Shown one piece after another: positions 1 through 6,089 of a stretch of DNA of 13,338 nucleotides (positions within the stretch are counted from its first letter, which is position 1; every line of letters begins with the position of its first letter). Source of the DNA: Clostridiales bacterium (lineage in GTDB: Bacteria; Bacillota; Clostridia; Tissierellales; Sedimentibacteraceae); NCBI GenBank assembly GCA_003487955.1, contig DNNJ01000397.1, positions 3,017-16,354 of the forward strand, read 5' to 3'. The translations under genes were made by a program, and so were the position numbers. The notes under the pieces are model-generated. The model was given only the letters and a program-made list of their open reading frames with translations. It was not told where the DNA came from and did no database searches.

Positions 1-13
1 AGGAGATGAAATT

Positions 14-412
14 ATGATAAATATATTACTTGTGACACATGGAGACCTTGGCAAAGAATTATTGAAAAGCTCTGAGTTGATTATAGGAGAAGTTGAAAAT
101 GCCAAAAGTATATCATTTAATCTTGGCGACAGCTTTGAAACATTGTTAAAAAAAGTTGAAGAAAACACAGGAAATTTGTCTGATGATGAGCTTATTGTAT
201 TTACGGATATGTACGGAGGAAGCCCTTACAATGCAGTGAACAGGGTGATGAAAAACAGGAGTTTTTATCATATTACCGGAATTAATTTCCCATTGTTTTT
301 AGATATTGCTATTGCTCGTGACACCTACAGCTTAAAGGAAATTGCAGAAAAAATAATCAAGAACGGGAAAAAGAGCATAGTGTTTGTCAATGAAAAGTTC
401 TTATCAGACTGA
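14..412 (+). CDS. PTS mannose/fructose/sorbose family EIIA component
   Basis: A cytoplasmic phosphocarrier of a mannose-type phosphotransferase system. It would take phosphate from HPr on a histidine and pass it to EIIB. The 132-residue length matches a stand-alone EIIA domain of the ManX/LevD type. The N-terminus reads LLVTHGDLGKELL, with His9 as the expected phosphorylation site, and the middle carries FTDMYGGSPYNA, the usual D-x-GGSP signature near residues 64-75. A good ribosome site (AGGAGA at the first bases of the window) precedes the ATG. EIIB follows after 8 bases, so the two are co-transcribed; the operon may begin upstream of the window. The sugar cannot be read from the sequence. 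The family call is firm. Confidence 0.93.
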   Translation: MINILLVTHGDLGKELLKSSELIIGEVENAKSISFNLGDSFETLLKKVEENTGNLSDDELIVFTDMYGGSPYNAVNRVMKNRSFYHITGINFPLFLDIAIARDTYSLKEIAEKIIKNGKKSIVFVNEKFLSD

Positions 413-420
413 GGCAGAAA

Positions 421-882
421 ATGAAAAATATATTCGTAAGAGTTGATGACAGACTGCTGCACGGACAGGTGGTTGTATCATGGATACCTTATCTTAAAGC
501 AAATGAGGTTGTGATTGCAGATGATGAATATGCAAATGATGAATTTATGAGGGAGCTTATAAGGAGTTCAGGACCTGAAGGTGTTACGGTGCATGTGAAA
601 ACAATTGATGAAACTGCTGCTTATTTAAGCGATGACAATAAAAACAGGATACTTGTACTGCTCAAGAGTATTAATGGATTAAAAGAACTATTAAAAAAAG
701 TAAAAATAAGCAATATAAATATAGGCGGAGTCGGAGCAGCAGATGGGAGAAAAAGATATTATAATTCAATTCATTTAAGTGACAATGAATTAAATATTTT
801 AAAGGATATAGCAAATGACAATATTAATGTTGAAGTGAGAATCCTTCCAAAGGATAAGGCTATTGTTATAAAAGGTAATTAA
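421..882 (+). CDS. PTS mannose/fructose/sorbose family EIIB component
   Basis: The second cytoplasmic phosphocarrier of the same PTS. It accepts phosphate from EIIA and phosphorylates the incoming sugar at the membrane component. The 153 residues match the usual length of a separate EIIB of the mannose family. The hallmark RVDDRLLHGQVVVSW lies at residues 7-21, with His14 as the active-site histidine. The motif NIGGVG near residue 100 is also typical. It lies 8 bases after EIIA and one base before the ATG of the membrane subunit, an arrangement implying translational coupling. Substrate could be mannose, fructose, sorbose, an amino sugar or another hexose; nothing here decides it. Confidence 0.94.
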   Translation: MKNIFVRVDDRLLHGQVVVSWIPYLKANEVVIADDEYANDEFMRELIRSSGPEGVTVHVKTIDETAAYLSDDNKNRILVLLKSINGLKELLKKVKISNINIGGVGAADGRKRYYNSIHLSDNELNILKDIANDNINVEVRILPKDKAIVIKGN

Positions 883-883
883 T

Positions 884-2326
884 ATGACTTTGACTTTTTT
901 AGATTATTGTTTACTTAGCATTTTTTATTTTTGGGCAAGTAGTACTGCACTTTCCTTAGGCATCGGTTATTATACAATTTACAGACCTATAATGGCAGGG
1001 ATGGCTGCAGGTTTAATTCTTAATGATATACAAACAGGCATGATGGCAGGCGCAGTTGTTAATATAATTTATATTGACTTTATTTCTACGGGAGGCTCCT
1101 TTAAAGGGGACCAATGTTTGACTACCCTTATGGCGGCTATAGCTTCCATATCATTCAATTTGCATCCTGTTGAAGCAGCAGTAGCAGCTTTTCCCTTTGG
1201 CTTTTTAGGGATATTAATATGGAAATACAGATTGAGAATAAACAATATTTTTGTACATATTTATGAGAAGAAGTATAAAGAGAACAAAGCTCCTGACATA
1301 AGTTTATACAACGGGCTTCTTCCTCAGCTTCTTCTATTGGTGATGAGCTCGGCGGTTATTATAACGGCATTCTTTTTAATGTTTTTATTCAATAAATTAA
1401 TAGATTTTAATGGCATTAACGTATTACTTTATTATATAGGGGTAATATTAGTTGTTTTTTCTGTTTCTAATATTTTATACAAAATAAAAAGTAAATATAA
1501 TTATATGATTTTTGCTTCTATTTTTTTAGCGGCTTTAATTTTTAATATGAAAGCATATATACTGTTTATCCTTATAGCATTGGGCCTGTTATTTATAACA
1601 GATAAAAAAGTAAACTTTGTAAAAAATAAGTTTACAGGTGTTATAAAAAAAGGCGACTTGGTTTATTCATGGTTTATATGGATGAATTATTCTCATTCAT
1701 GCTACAGCTATGACAGACTTATGGGTTTGGCATTTGCCCACAGTATGAAAAATATTATTAAAAAATTGTATGACAATAAATCTGAAATTTCAGAAACAAT
1801 ACACAATCACACTGAATTTTTCAATACGGAGCCTAATATGGGTACTCCGATACATGGATATATAATATCATTGGAGGAAGAAAGGAAGTTAAACAATAAA
1901 AGCTTTGAGGATATTTCTTATATAAAAAAAGGTATGATGGGAATATCGGCAGGGTTGGGAGATTCTTTCACTCAGGCGATACTAGCCCCGTTGTTTGTAT
2001 CCATGTCGGTTATGCTTTGTTTAGATAAAAGTTATTATTTGGCGTTTATTCCTGTAATCTTTCTGTCAATATATATACTTTTCATTTCGTACAGCGGTTT
2101 TATGAATGGTTATTTTCAGGGCAGAGATAGCATGCTTCAAAGGATAAAAGACGTTAAGCAAAGCAAAATAAAGGTTTATTTTCCATATATATTTTCAGGA
2201 ATTTTGGGCTTATCAATGAGCAAACTGCTTTTTAACAACATAAGACCTTCAGAAAATATATTTACATTGGGCATAATTTTATTTGCAGCTTTTTTAACTT
2301 TTTTAAGGAAAAGGAGAGAGCAATGA
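884..2326 (+). CDS. Fused PTS EIIC-EIID membrane component, mannose family
   Basis: The membrane part of the PTS, a sugar channel that hands substrate to EIIB. Residues 1 to about 240 resemble EIIC: several hydrophobic helices and the glycine-rich PIMAGMAAGLILNDIQTGMMAGA region. From about residue 255 the chain becomes EIID: KGDLVYSWFIWMNYSHSCYSYDR, then HTEFFNTEPNMGTPIHGYI and KKGMMGISAGLGDS, all recognisable EIID landmarks. The reading frame is continuous, with no internal stop. EIIC and EIID are normally two proteins of roughly 260 and 280 residues, so this 480-residue single chain is a compact fusion; the joint is a basic, mostly polar stretch around residues 240-255. The start is one base after the EIIB stop, and the 3' end overlaps nadD by 4 bp. 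The fusion is visible in sequence; that it works as one chain is inference. Confidence 0.88.
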   Translation: MTLTFLDYCLLSIFYFWASSTALSLGIGYYTIYRPIMAGMAAGLILNDIQTGMMAGAVVNIIYIDFISTGGSFKGDQCLTTLMAAIASISFNLHPVEAAVAAFPFGFLGILIWKYRLRINNIFVHIYEKKYKENKAPDISLYNGLLPQLLLLVMSSAVIITAFFLMFLFNKLIDFNGINVLLYYIGVILVVFSVSNILYKIKSKYNYMIFASIFLAALIFNMKAYILFILIALGLLFITDKKVNFVKNKFTGVIKKGDLVYSWFIWMNYSHSCYSYDRLMGLAFAHSMKNIIKKLYDNKSEISETIHNHTEFFNTEPNMGTPIHGYIISLEEERKLNNKSFEDISYIKKGMMGISAGLGDSFTQAILAPLFVSMSVMLCLDKSYYLAFIPVIFLSIYILFISYSGFMNGYFQGRDSMLQRIKDVKQSKIKVYFPYIFSGILGLSMSKLLFNNIRPSENIFTLGIILFAAFLTFLRKRREQ

Positions 2327-2943
2327 AAAGAAAAGTGGGAATAATGGGCGGCTCTTTTGATCCTATACATATAGGTCATTTAGTTGCGGCTAATGAAGTG
2401 TTAAATATATACAAACTAGATGAAATTATTTTTGTTCCGACAGGGGACCCGCCGCATAAAGATAACCTTAGAGCCGCTTCATTTCACAGATTATTAATGG
2501 TTAATATTGCAGTTTTGTCTAACAACAAATTCAGCGTTTCAGATATTGAAATCAAAAGCCCGGGTAAAAGTTATACCTTGGATACCTTAAGTGAATTTCA
2601 CAAGCTGTATAAAGACACGGAATTTTATTTTATAACCGGTACTGATGCGGTATTCAATCTTTCAAACTGGTACCGGCCTGAAGAAGTTCTAAAGCTTTGC
2701 AGATTTATTGCAGCTACAAGACCGGGAATAAGTATTGAGGAAGTAAACGCAAAGATAAATGAAATAAAGAAAATGTTCGGCGGAAATATCGAAATATTAC
2801 AGGTACCCATGCTTCAAATATCTTCTACTGATATAAGAGAAAGATTCAGGATGGGGGTTTCTGTAAAATACTTATTGCCTGAATCTGTTGAACAATATAT
2901 AATTAAAAATGAGCTATATTTAAGGTGTGGGAACACACCTTAA
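2323..2943 (+). CDS. nadD: Nicotinate-nucleotide adenylyltransferase
   Basis: This enzyme joins nicotinate mononucleotide and ATP to give deamido-NAD, the penultimate step of NAD synthesis, in the cytoplasm. The 206-residue protein starts with GIMGGSFDPIHIGHLVAA, holding the nucleotidyltransferase motif GSFDPIHxGH at about residues 10-19, and ends with QISSTDIRERF, the ISSTxIR ATP-binding motif. FITGTDAVFNLSNWYRPEE is also typical. A strong AAGGAG at 2311-2316 supports the ATG, which overlaps the PTS membrane gene by ATGA. The final residues (CGNTP) and the TAA stop come from repeat unit A1, just after the normal C-terminal YIIKNELY, so the insertion sits at the very end of the gene. yqeK follows, as in many Firmicutes. 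Confidence 0.96.
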   Translation: MKRKVGIMGGSFDPIHIGHLVAANEVLNIYKLDEIIFVPTGDPPHKDNLRAASFHRLLMVNIAVLSNNKFSVSDIEIKSPGKSYTLDTLSEFHKLYKDTEFYFITGTDAVFNLSNWYRPEEVLKLCRFIAATRPGISIEEVNAKINEIKKMFGGNIEILQVPMLQISSTDIRERFRMGVSVKYLLPESVEQYIIKNELYLRCGNTP

Positions 2944-2983
2944 TGAGGGAGAGTCTTTGGAGTAAGCATTAAGGAATGTCCCC
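2929..2983 (+). repeat. Hairpin repeat unit A1 (GGGAACACACC...GGAATGTCCCC)
   Basis: First of a family of about ten units in this window. The outer arms GGGAACA/TGTCCCC pair imperfectly (one A replaces G compared with the family). After an internal CA/AA loop the inner arms CCTTAATG and CATTAAGG pair perfectly over 8 bp. The apical region contains the family core AGTCTTTGG. The unit overlaps the 3' end of nadD and supplies its stop codon. It is almost identical to unit E1 at 6694. It would be transcribed in the nadD-yqeK mRNA. Confidence 0.9.
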
Positions 2984-2990
2984 AAATTGG

Positions 2991-3044
2991 GGGGACACAC
3001 CTCCCTATTTAGGGAGAGTCTCTGCTGGTAGGAGGAATGTCCCC
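2991..3044 (+). repeat. Hairpin repeat unit A2, direct partner of A1
   Basis: Same orientation as A1 and 62 bp downstream start to start, with the spacer AAATTGG. Outer arms GGGGACA/TGTCCCC (7 bp) and inner arms CCTC/GAGG (4 bp) flank an internal CA/AA loop. The core reads AGTCTCTGCTGG. It ends 9 bases before the yqeK start codon, so a stable hairpin would sit immediately upstream of the yqeK ribosome site. Confidence 0.9.
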
Positions 3045-3053
3045 GTGAGGGAA

Positions 3054-3554
3054 ATGCATTTTGAAGAATTAAAAAAAGAATTGGAAATTGAATTAAGACA
3101 AAAATTATACCGGCACAGCATCGGTACAATGGAGGAAGCTGAAAAACTTGCTTCAGTTTATGGCTGTGATATGTCAAAGGCAAAAATTGCAGGATTATTG
3201 CATGATTGTGGAAAGGGAAGATGCAGAGATAATTTAAAACATGCCAAGAAAAGTGCAGAGCTTGCCCAGGCAAAGTTTGGTGTAAAAGATAAGGATATTA
3301 TCAATGCAATTAAGTATCACACAACAGGAAGAGTAAATATGACTTTTTTGGAAAAAATAATATTTATAGCAGATAAAATAGAGCCAAACAGACATTACGA
3401 AGGTGTTGAAGAAATTAGAAAAGAAGCGTACTCAAACATTGATGCAGCTATAATTAAATCGTTGGAAAGCACAATAGAGTATGTTAAAAATAGAAATATG
3501 GTTCTTGATATGGAATCAGTATATACACTTAATTATTTAAAGGAGGGTAAATGA
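3054..3554 (+). CDS. yqeK: HD-domain diadenosine tetraphosphate hydrolase, YqeK family
   Basis: Family members cleave Ap4A symmetrically to two ADP using a metal centre. From the ATG at 3054 the protein has 166 residues, close to the family size (about 186 in B. subtilis). Candidate metal ligands are His21 (YRHSIGT), His50-Asp51 (LLHDCGKG), His63, His89 (KYHTTGR) and Asp107 (FIADKIEPNR), in family order. An upstream in-frame ATG at 2976 would add 26 residues encoded entirely by repeats A1/A2, which is why it is rejected; a GTG at 3044 would be out of this frame. The ribosome site is weak (GAGGG just before the ATG). The gene overlaps rsfS by ATGA. Function is by family; Ap4A was the substrate shown for relatives. 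Confidence 0.92.
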   Translation: MHFEELKKELEIELRQKLYRHSIGTMEEAEKLASVYGCDMSKAKIAGLLHDCGKGRCRDNLKHAKKSAELAQAKFGVKDKDIINAIKYHTTGRVNMTFLEKIIFIADKIEPNRHYEGVEEIRKEAYSNIDAAIIKSLESTIEYVKNRNMVLDMESVYTLNYLKEGK

Positions 3555-3919
3555 GTTCAGTTCAAAAAAGTATCGAAACAATTTTAAAAGCTTGCGACAA
3601 TAAAAAAGCTTATAACTTTATTGTATTAAATGTGTCTAAATCCAGCTCAATTACAGATTATTTCATCATATGCAGCGGTAATAACGAAAAACAGACAGCT
3701 GCAATTGCAGAAGAGGTACTTGAAAAGGGAGCTTTAGAAGGGATGGATTTTTTCTATAAGGAAGGTTTTGAAACCGGGAGATGGATTTTATTAGAAACTG
3801 ATGACATTATTGTTCATATCTTTCACAAGGACGAAAGGGCAATTTATGACTTGGAATCTTTGTGGTATGATAACAATTCATTGGATGTTGAGCAATATGG
3901 AATAATAAATTGGAAATAG
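3551..3919 (+). CDS. rsfS: Ribosomal silencing factor RsfS
   Basis: RsfS (Iojap/YbeB family) binds protein uL14 on the 50S subunit and blocks subunit joining, which lowers translation when nutrients are short. The 122-residue length is typical. Signature stretches are SSSITDYFIICSGNNEKQTAAIAEEV (about residues 30-55) and GFETGRWILLETDDIIVHIFHKDERAIYDLESLW (about 76-109), including the DxIVHIFH motif. The AGGAGGG at 3541-3547 is a strong ribosome site, and the start overlaps the yqeK stop by ATGA. nadD-yqeK-rsfS is a conserved Firmicute gene order, so the assignment is very firm. Confidence 0.96.
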   Translation: MSSVQKSIETILKACDNKKAYNFIVLNVSKSSSITDYFIICSGNNEKQTAAIAEEVLEKGALEGMDFFYKEGFETGRWILLETDDIIVHIFHKDERAIYDLESLWYDNNSLDVEQYGIINWK

Positions 3920-3928
3920 GAGGGTATT

Positions 3929-4309
3929 ATGAACAGTGTTATTCAAACAAACAATGCACCTGCGGCAGTAGGTCCTTATTCACAAGGAATAAAAGCCGGC
4001 AACACAATATATGTTTCAGGACAGCTTGCATTTAATCCGACAACCGGTGAGCTTTACAATGGTACAGATATTAAAGAAGAAACAAGAAGATGTTTAATGA
4101 ATGTTAAAGCTATTTTGGAGGCATCAGGAGCATCGCTTGAAGATGTTGTAAAATGTACTGTATATATCAAGGATATGAACCAATTTGGATTGATAAATGA
4201 AGCTTATGCCGAAGCGTTCCAAGAAACAAAACCGGCAAGAGTATGTGTTGAGATAGCTAAACTTCCCAAGGACGGAAATGTAGAAATTGATGCAATTGCA
4301 GTGAGATAG
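3929..4309 (+). CDS. ridA: RidA family enamine/imine deaminase
   Basis: RidA hydrolyses reactive 2-aminoacrylate and related enamines released by pyridoxal-phosphate enzymes such as threonine dehydratase, protecting PLP enzymes from damage. The 126-residue protein shows NNAPAAVGPYSQGIKAGNTIYVSGQLAFNP at residues 8-37, the conserved GPYSQ and SGQ motifs, and ARVCVEIAKLPKDGNVEIDAIA near the C-terminus. Arg104 and Glu119 are the expected substrate-binding and catalytic residues. It follows rsfS by 9 bases with a strong AGGAGGG site at 3919-3925. It ends the plus-strand operon. Archetypal RidA rather than a divergent Rid subgroup, judged from the intact Arg and Cys-containing motif. Confidence 0.94.
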   Translation: MNSVIQTNNAPAAVGPYSQGIKAGNTIYVSGQLAFNPTTGELYNGTDIKEETRRCLMNVKAILEASGASLEDVVKCTVYIKDMNQFGLINEAYAEAFQETKPARVCVEIAKLPKDGNVEIDAIAVR

Positions 4310-4315
4310 TGGAAG

Positions 4316-4367
4316 GGGGACACACCTCTACTATAGGGAAAGTCTTTGGGGAAAGAGGAATGTCCCC
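4316..4367 (+). repeat. Hairpin repeat unit B1
   Basis: Starts 7 bases after the ridA stop. Outer arms GGGGACA/TGTCCCC (7 bp), inner arms CCTCT/AGAGG (5 bp), internal CA/AA loop, core AGTCTTTGGGG. It is part of the 3' untranslated region of ridA, ahead of the terminator. Confidence 0.9.
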
Positions 4368-4375
4368 GTACTTAG

Positions 4376-4440
4376 GGGGACACACCGAATAAGGTATACG
4401 GAAGTTAAGTCGTTGGGGTCAAGCCATGAAGGAATGTCCC
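4376..4440 (+). repeat. Longer, diverged hairpin repeat unit B2
   Basis: Begins 60 bp after B1 in the same orientation. The ends GGGGACACACC and GGAATGTCCC are kept but the middle is expanded to give a unit of about 65 bp. The core is still traceable as AAGTCGTTGGGG. The inner arm pairing seen in the other units is not clear here, so this is probably an old or variant copy. Confidence 0.78.
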
Positions 4441-4446
4441 GGTTTC

Positions 4447-4477
4447 AAAAAGTTGCAGGCTTGCTGCAACTTTTTTT
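4447..4477. terminator. Bidirectional rho-independent terminator between ridA and dacF
   Basis: AGTTGCAG at 4451-4458 pairs with CTGCAACT at 4464-4471 around a 5-base loop. The stem is flanked by A residues on the left and a run of seven T on the right, so the structure has a T tract on both strands. It therefore can end the nadD-ridA transcript and the converging dacF transcript. The stop codon of dacF lies within the T/A tract. Confidence 0.88.
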
Positions 4478-5762
4478 AGTAATTATTGTATCTGCTTCGT
4501 CTTTTCTTTCTGTTAAGCCGAATCCTTATATCGTTATATATTTTCAAAAGAAGCGTTAAAATTACTGCGAACAATATAATAAACCCTATAAACTTAACAA
4601 TTGAAAGAAAAATATTCCCTTGTCCATCTTGTGCGGTACTTTTTACCGATATTGGACATATTAAATTCACTGTTCCTATTACTTCATTGTCAAGAGTATA
4701 TTCAATCTTACCGACAACATTGTTCTTTTCAATAGGCAGAGTTATATCATTTATATATACATTTGATTTAATATCATCAAAAGAGTCTTTTTCAATAAGA
4801 GCAGTCAAATCGCTTTCTGTAATTACGGATATTTCCTTTGAATCGCCATTGGTGATTTTTACATTTTTTATAAAGGTATTTTTGCCCACCAACGTGGCAG
4901 ATTCATATTCTTCAAACCCATAATTAAAAAGATTATGTGCATCTTGATACATTTCAAGAGAAATCCCCTTCATGGTTACTGCTATAAGCTCAGTTCCGTC
5001 TTTTTTGGCAGTTGCCGCCAAACAGTTTCCCGCTTGCGGTGTATAACCGGTCTTTGCCCCGTTGGCATATTCATAATAAGGGCTTATATATGCACCATCC
5101 ACATAAATTTGATTATAACTTGTATTATATATTAATTTATTCAAAGACGTGAAATATCGCGGCTCATCTTTTTTATTTGTTGTTTGTATTTCATACTTGG
5201 TTGTTGACACGATTCTTCTGAATGTATCATTTTCCATTGCATACTTGGTTATTAAGGCTAAGTCAGCTGCAGTTGAGTAATGATTCGTATCATGAAGTCC
5301 GTGAGGATTTATAAAATTAGTACTGTATGCCCCTAATTCTTTTGCCTTTTCATTCATCATTTTTACAAAATTCTCCAAGCTTCCTCCATAATGCTTTGCA
5401 ATTGCAGAAGCAGCATCATTTGCCGAAGGCAGCATCAATGCATAAAGCAGCTCTTTTAAAGTCAGTATTTCTCCGGGCTCCAATGCTATGTGGCTTCCAT
5501 CAATTTCAAAGGGAGTATCATCATCCACCGTAATTACATCAGTTAACTCTCCCAATTCTATGGCAAGAATTGCCGTCATAATCTTCGTTAAACTTGCAGG
5601 GTACATTTTTTTGTCCGCATTTTTTTGAGCTAATATGGTACCTGAGCCCGCATCGATTAAAATTGCAGATTCGCTTAAGATTGCAGGGGTTGCAAATACT
5701 GTGTTGAAATTAGCTAAAAAACACGTGAAGATTAATATGTAGAATAGTATTCGTTTTATCAT
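4476..5762 (-). CDS. dacF: D-alanyl-D-alanine carboxypeptidase (penicillin-binding protein, DacF type)
   Basis: A class C low-molecular-weight PBP that removes the terminal D-alanine from peptidoglycan stem peptides outside the cell. From the ATG at 5762 the protein has 428 residues: a signal peptide (MIKRILFYILIFTCFL..., predicted cleavage after VFA at about 24), the catalytic triad of motifs SLTK at 57-60 (Ser57 nucleophile), SAN at 113-115 and KTG at 237-239, then a beta-rich C-terminal domain. It ends in a membrane helix and a very basic tail (RLNRKKRRSRYNNY), as in DacF/DacB relatives. AAGGAG at 5769-5774 decides the start; an in-frame ATG at 5855 adds 31 residues encoded by repeat C1 and would bury the signal peptide. 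Whether it acts in sporulation or vegetative growth cannot be told. Confidence 0.94.
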   Translation of the reverse strand: MIKRILFYILIFTCFLANFNTVFATPAILSESAILIDAGSGTILAQKNADKKMYPASLTKIMTAILAIELGELTDVITVDDDTPFEIDGSHIALEPGEILTLKELLYALMLPSANDAASAIAKHYGGSLENFVKMMNEKAKELGAYSTNFINPHGLHDTNHYSTAADLALITKYAMENDTFRRIVSTTKYEIQTTNKKDEPRYFTSLNKLIYNTSYNQIYVDGAYISPYYEYANGAKTGYTPQAGNCLAATAKKDGTELIAVTMKGISLEMYQDAHNLFNYGFEEYESATLVGKNTFIKNVKITNGDSKEISVITESDLTALIEKDSFDDIKSNVYINDITLPIEKNNVVGKIEYTLDNEVIGTVNLICPISVKSTAQDGQGNIFLSIVKFIGFIILFAVILTLLLKIYNDIRIRLNRKKRRSRYNNY

Positions 5763-5785
5763 GTATAACTCCTTAAAAGTTGTAT

Positions 5786-5837
5786 GGGGACACACCTCTA
5801 ATATGGGGCAAGTCTCCGCGGGCAGAGGAATGTCCCC
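5786..5837 (+). repeat. Hairpin repeat unit C1 (in the dacF leader)
   Basis: Outer arms GGGGACA/TGTCCCC, inner arms CCTCT/AGAGG, internal CA/AA loop, core AGTCTCCGCGG. It lies 12 bases upstream of the dacF ribosome site, but in the opposite sense to dacF, so the dacF mRNA would carry the complement of the unit. Confidence 0.9.
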
Positions 5838-5846
5838 AAATTGAGT

Positions 5847-5898
5847 GGGACACACCTCTTATTAAGGGCAAGCCTCCGCGGGCATAGGAATGTCCCCC
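5847..5898 (+). repeat. Hairpin repeat unit C2
   Basis: Begins 61 bp after C1 in the same orientation, spacer AAATTGAGT. Outer arms GGGACA/TGTCCC, inner arms CCTCT/ATAGG with one mismatch, core AGCCTCCGCGG. It lies just downstream of the predicted dacF promoter, hence probably inside the dacF leader RNA. Confidence 0.88.
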
Positions 5899-5914
5899 AA
5901 ATATATCAAATTAT

Positions 5915-5923
5915 AGTATAGCA
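5915..5923 (-). promoter_or_regulatory. Candidate extended -10 promoter for dacF
   Basis: On the minus strand the sequence TGCTATACT is an extended -10 element (TGn plus TATACT). A TTGATT at 5946-5941 lies 20 bp upstream, longer than ideal, but an extended -10 tolerates a poor -35. Transcription would start near 5908 and give a leader of about 145 nt containing both C repeats. There is also a TATAAT at 5915-5910, so the exact hexamer is uncertain. Confidence 0.5.
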
Positions 5924-5940
5924 GAAAAATTAATATTTGT

Positions 5941-5957
5941 AATCAAAAATTTTGATT
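5941..5957. promoter_or_regulatory. 17-bp palindrome shared by the divergent dacF/comEA promoters
   Basis: AATCAAAA, one central base, then TTTTGATT: a perfect 8-bp inverted repeat. Each half contains a TTGATT -35-like hexamer, one for comEA (5952-5957) and one facing dacF (5946-5941). It could be a repressor operator over both promoters or simply two facing -35 boxes in AT-rich DNA. The gap between dacF and comEA (327 bases) otherwise holds the C and D repeats and the two promoters. Confidence 0.45.
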
Positions 5958-5979
5958 TTTTAAATAAATAATGTATAAT
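5952..5979 (+). promoter_or_regulatory. Sigma-A type promoter for comEA
   Basis: TTGATT at 5952-5957, a 16-bp spacer, and a perfect TATAAT at 5974-5979. Transcription would start near 5986, about 10 bases ahead of repeat D1, so D1 would form the first structure of a roughly 105-nt comEA leader. Confidence 0.7.
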
Positions 5980-5995
5980 AGAGGAAACAAGGTAT

Positions 5996-6048
5996 GGGGA
6001 CACACCTCTATTATAGGGATAGTCTTTGCGGGCATGAGGAATGTCCCC
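5996..6048 (+). repeat. Hairpin repeat unit D1 (in the comEA leader)
   Basis: Outer arms GGGGACA/TGTCCCC, inner arms CCTC/GAGG, internal CA/AA loop, core AGTCTTTGCGG. Same orientation as all others and as comEA. It lies between the comEA promoter and its ribosome site. Confidence 0.9.
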
Positions 6049-6057
6049 GAATTGAGA

Positions 6058-6066
6058 GGGGATACC
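6058..6066 (+). repeat. Remnant of a second D unit
   Basis: GGGGATACC follows D1 after the spacer GAATTGAGA, starting 62 bp after the D1 start, which is where the second unit of a pair should begin. No 3' arm is recognisable, so this would be a truncated or decayed 5' arm. The short match makes this tentative. Confidence 0.45.
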
Positions 6067-6089
6067 AAGATTGCATTTTAGGGGGAGCT

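Noticed and set aside
2929..3044. CRISPR array, suggested by regularly spaced short repeats
   Set aside because: Units occur in twos, the spacer is itself similar between clusters and only 7-9 bases, units carry long imperfect palindromes, and no cas gene is present.
2976..3053. Upstream in-frame start for yqeK
   Set aside because: The added 26 residues are encoded by repeat units A1/A2 (the ATG of GGAATGTCCCC), and the family N-terminus matches the start at 3054.
2920..3273. Antisense open frame over the nadD-yqeK junction
   Set aside because: No ribosome site, no recognisable protein, and it reads through repeats A1/A2 and the real yqeK coding sequence.
5763..5855. Upstream in-frame start for dacF
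   Set aside because: The extra 31 residues come from repeat C1 and would precede the signal peptide; a clear ribosome site supports 5762.
5762..5915. Riboswitch or T-box in the long dacF leader
   Set aside because: The leader is made up of the C1 and C2 repeats; no T-box or known riboswitch signature was seen.
5994..6089. Upstream in-frame start for comEA
   Set aside because: It would begin inside the leader and read repeat D1; the GGGGGAG site and membrane anchor fit 6090.
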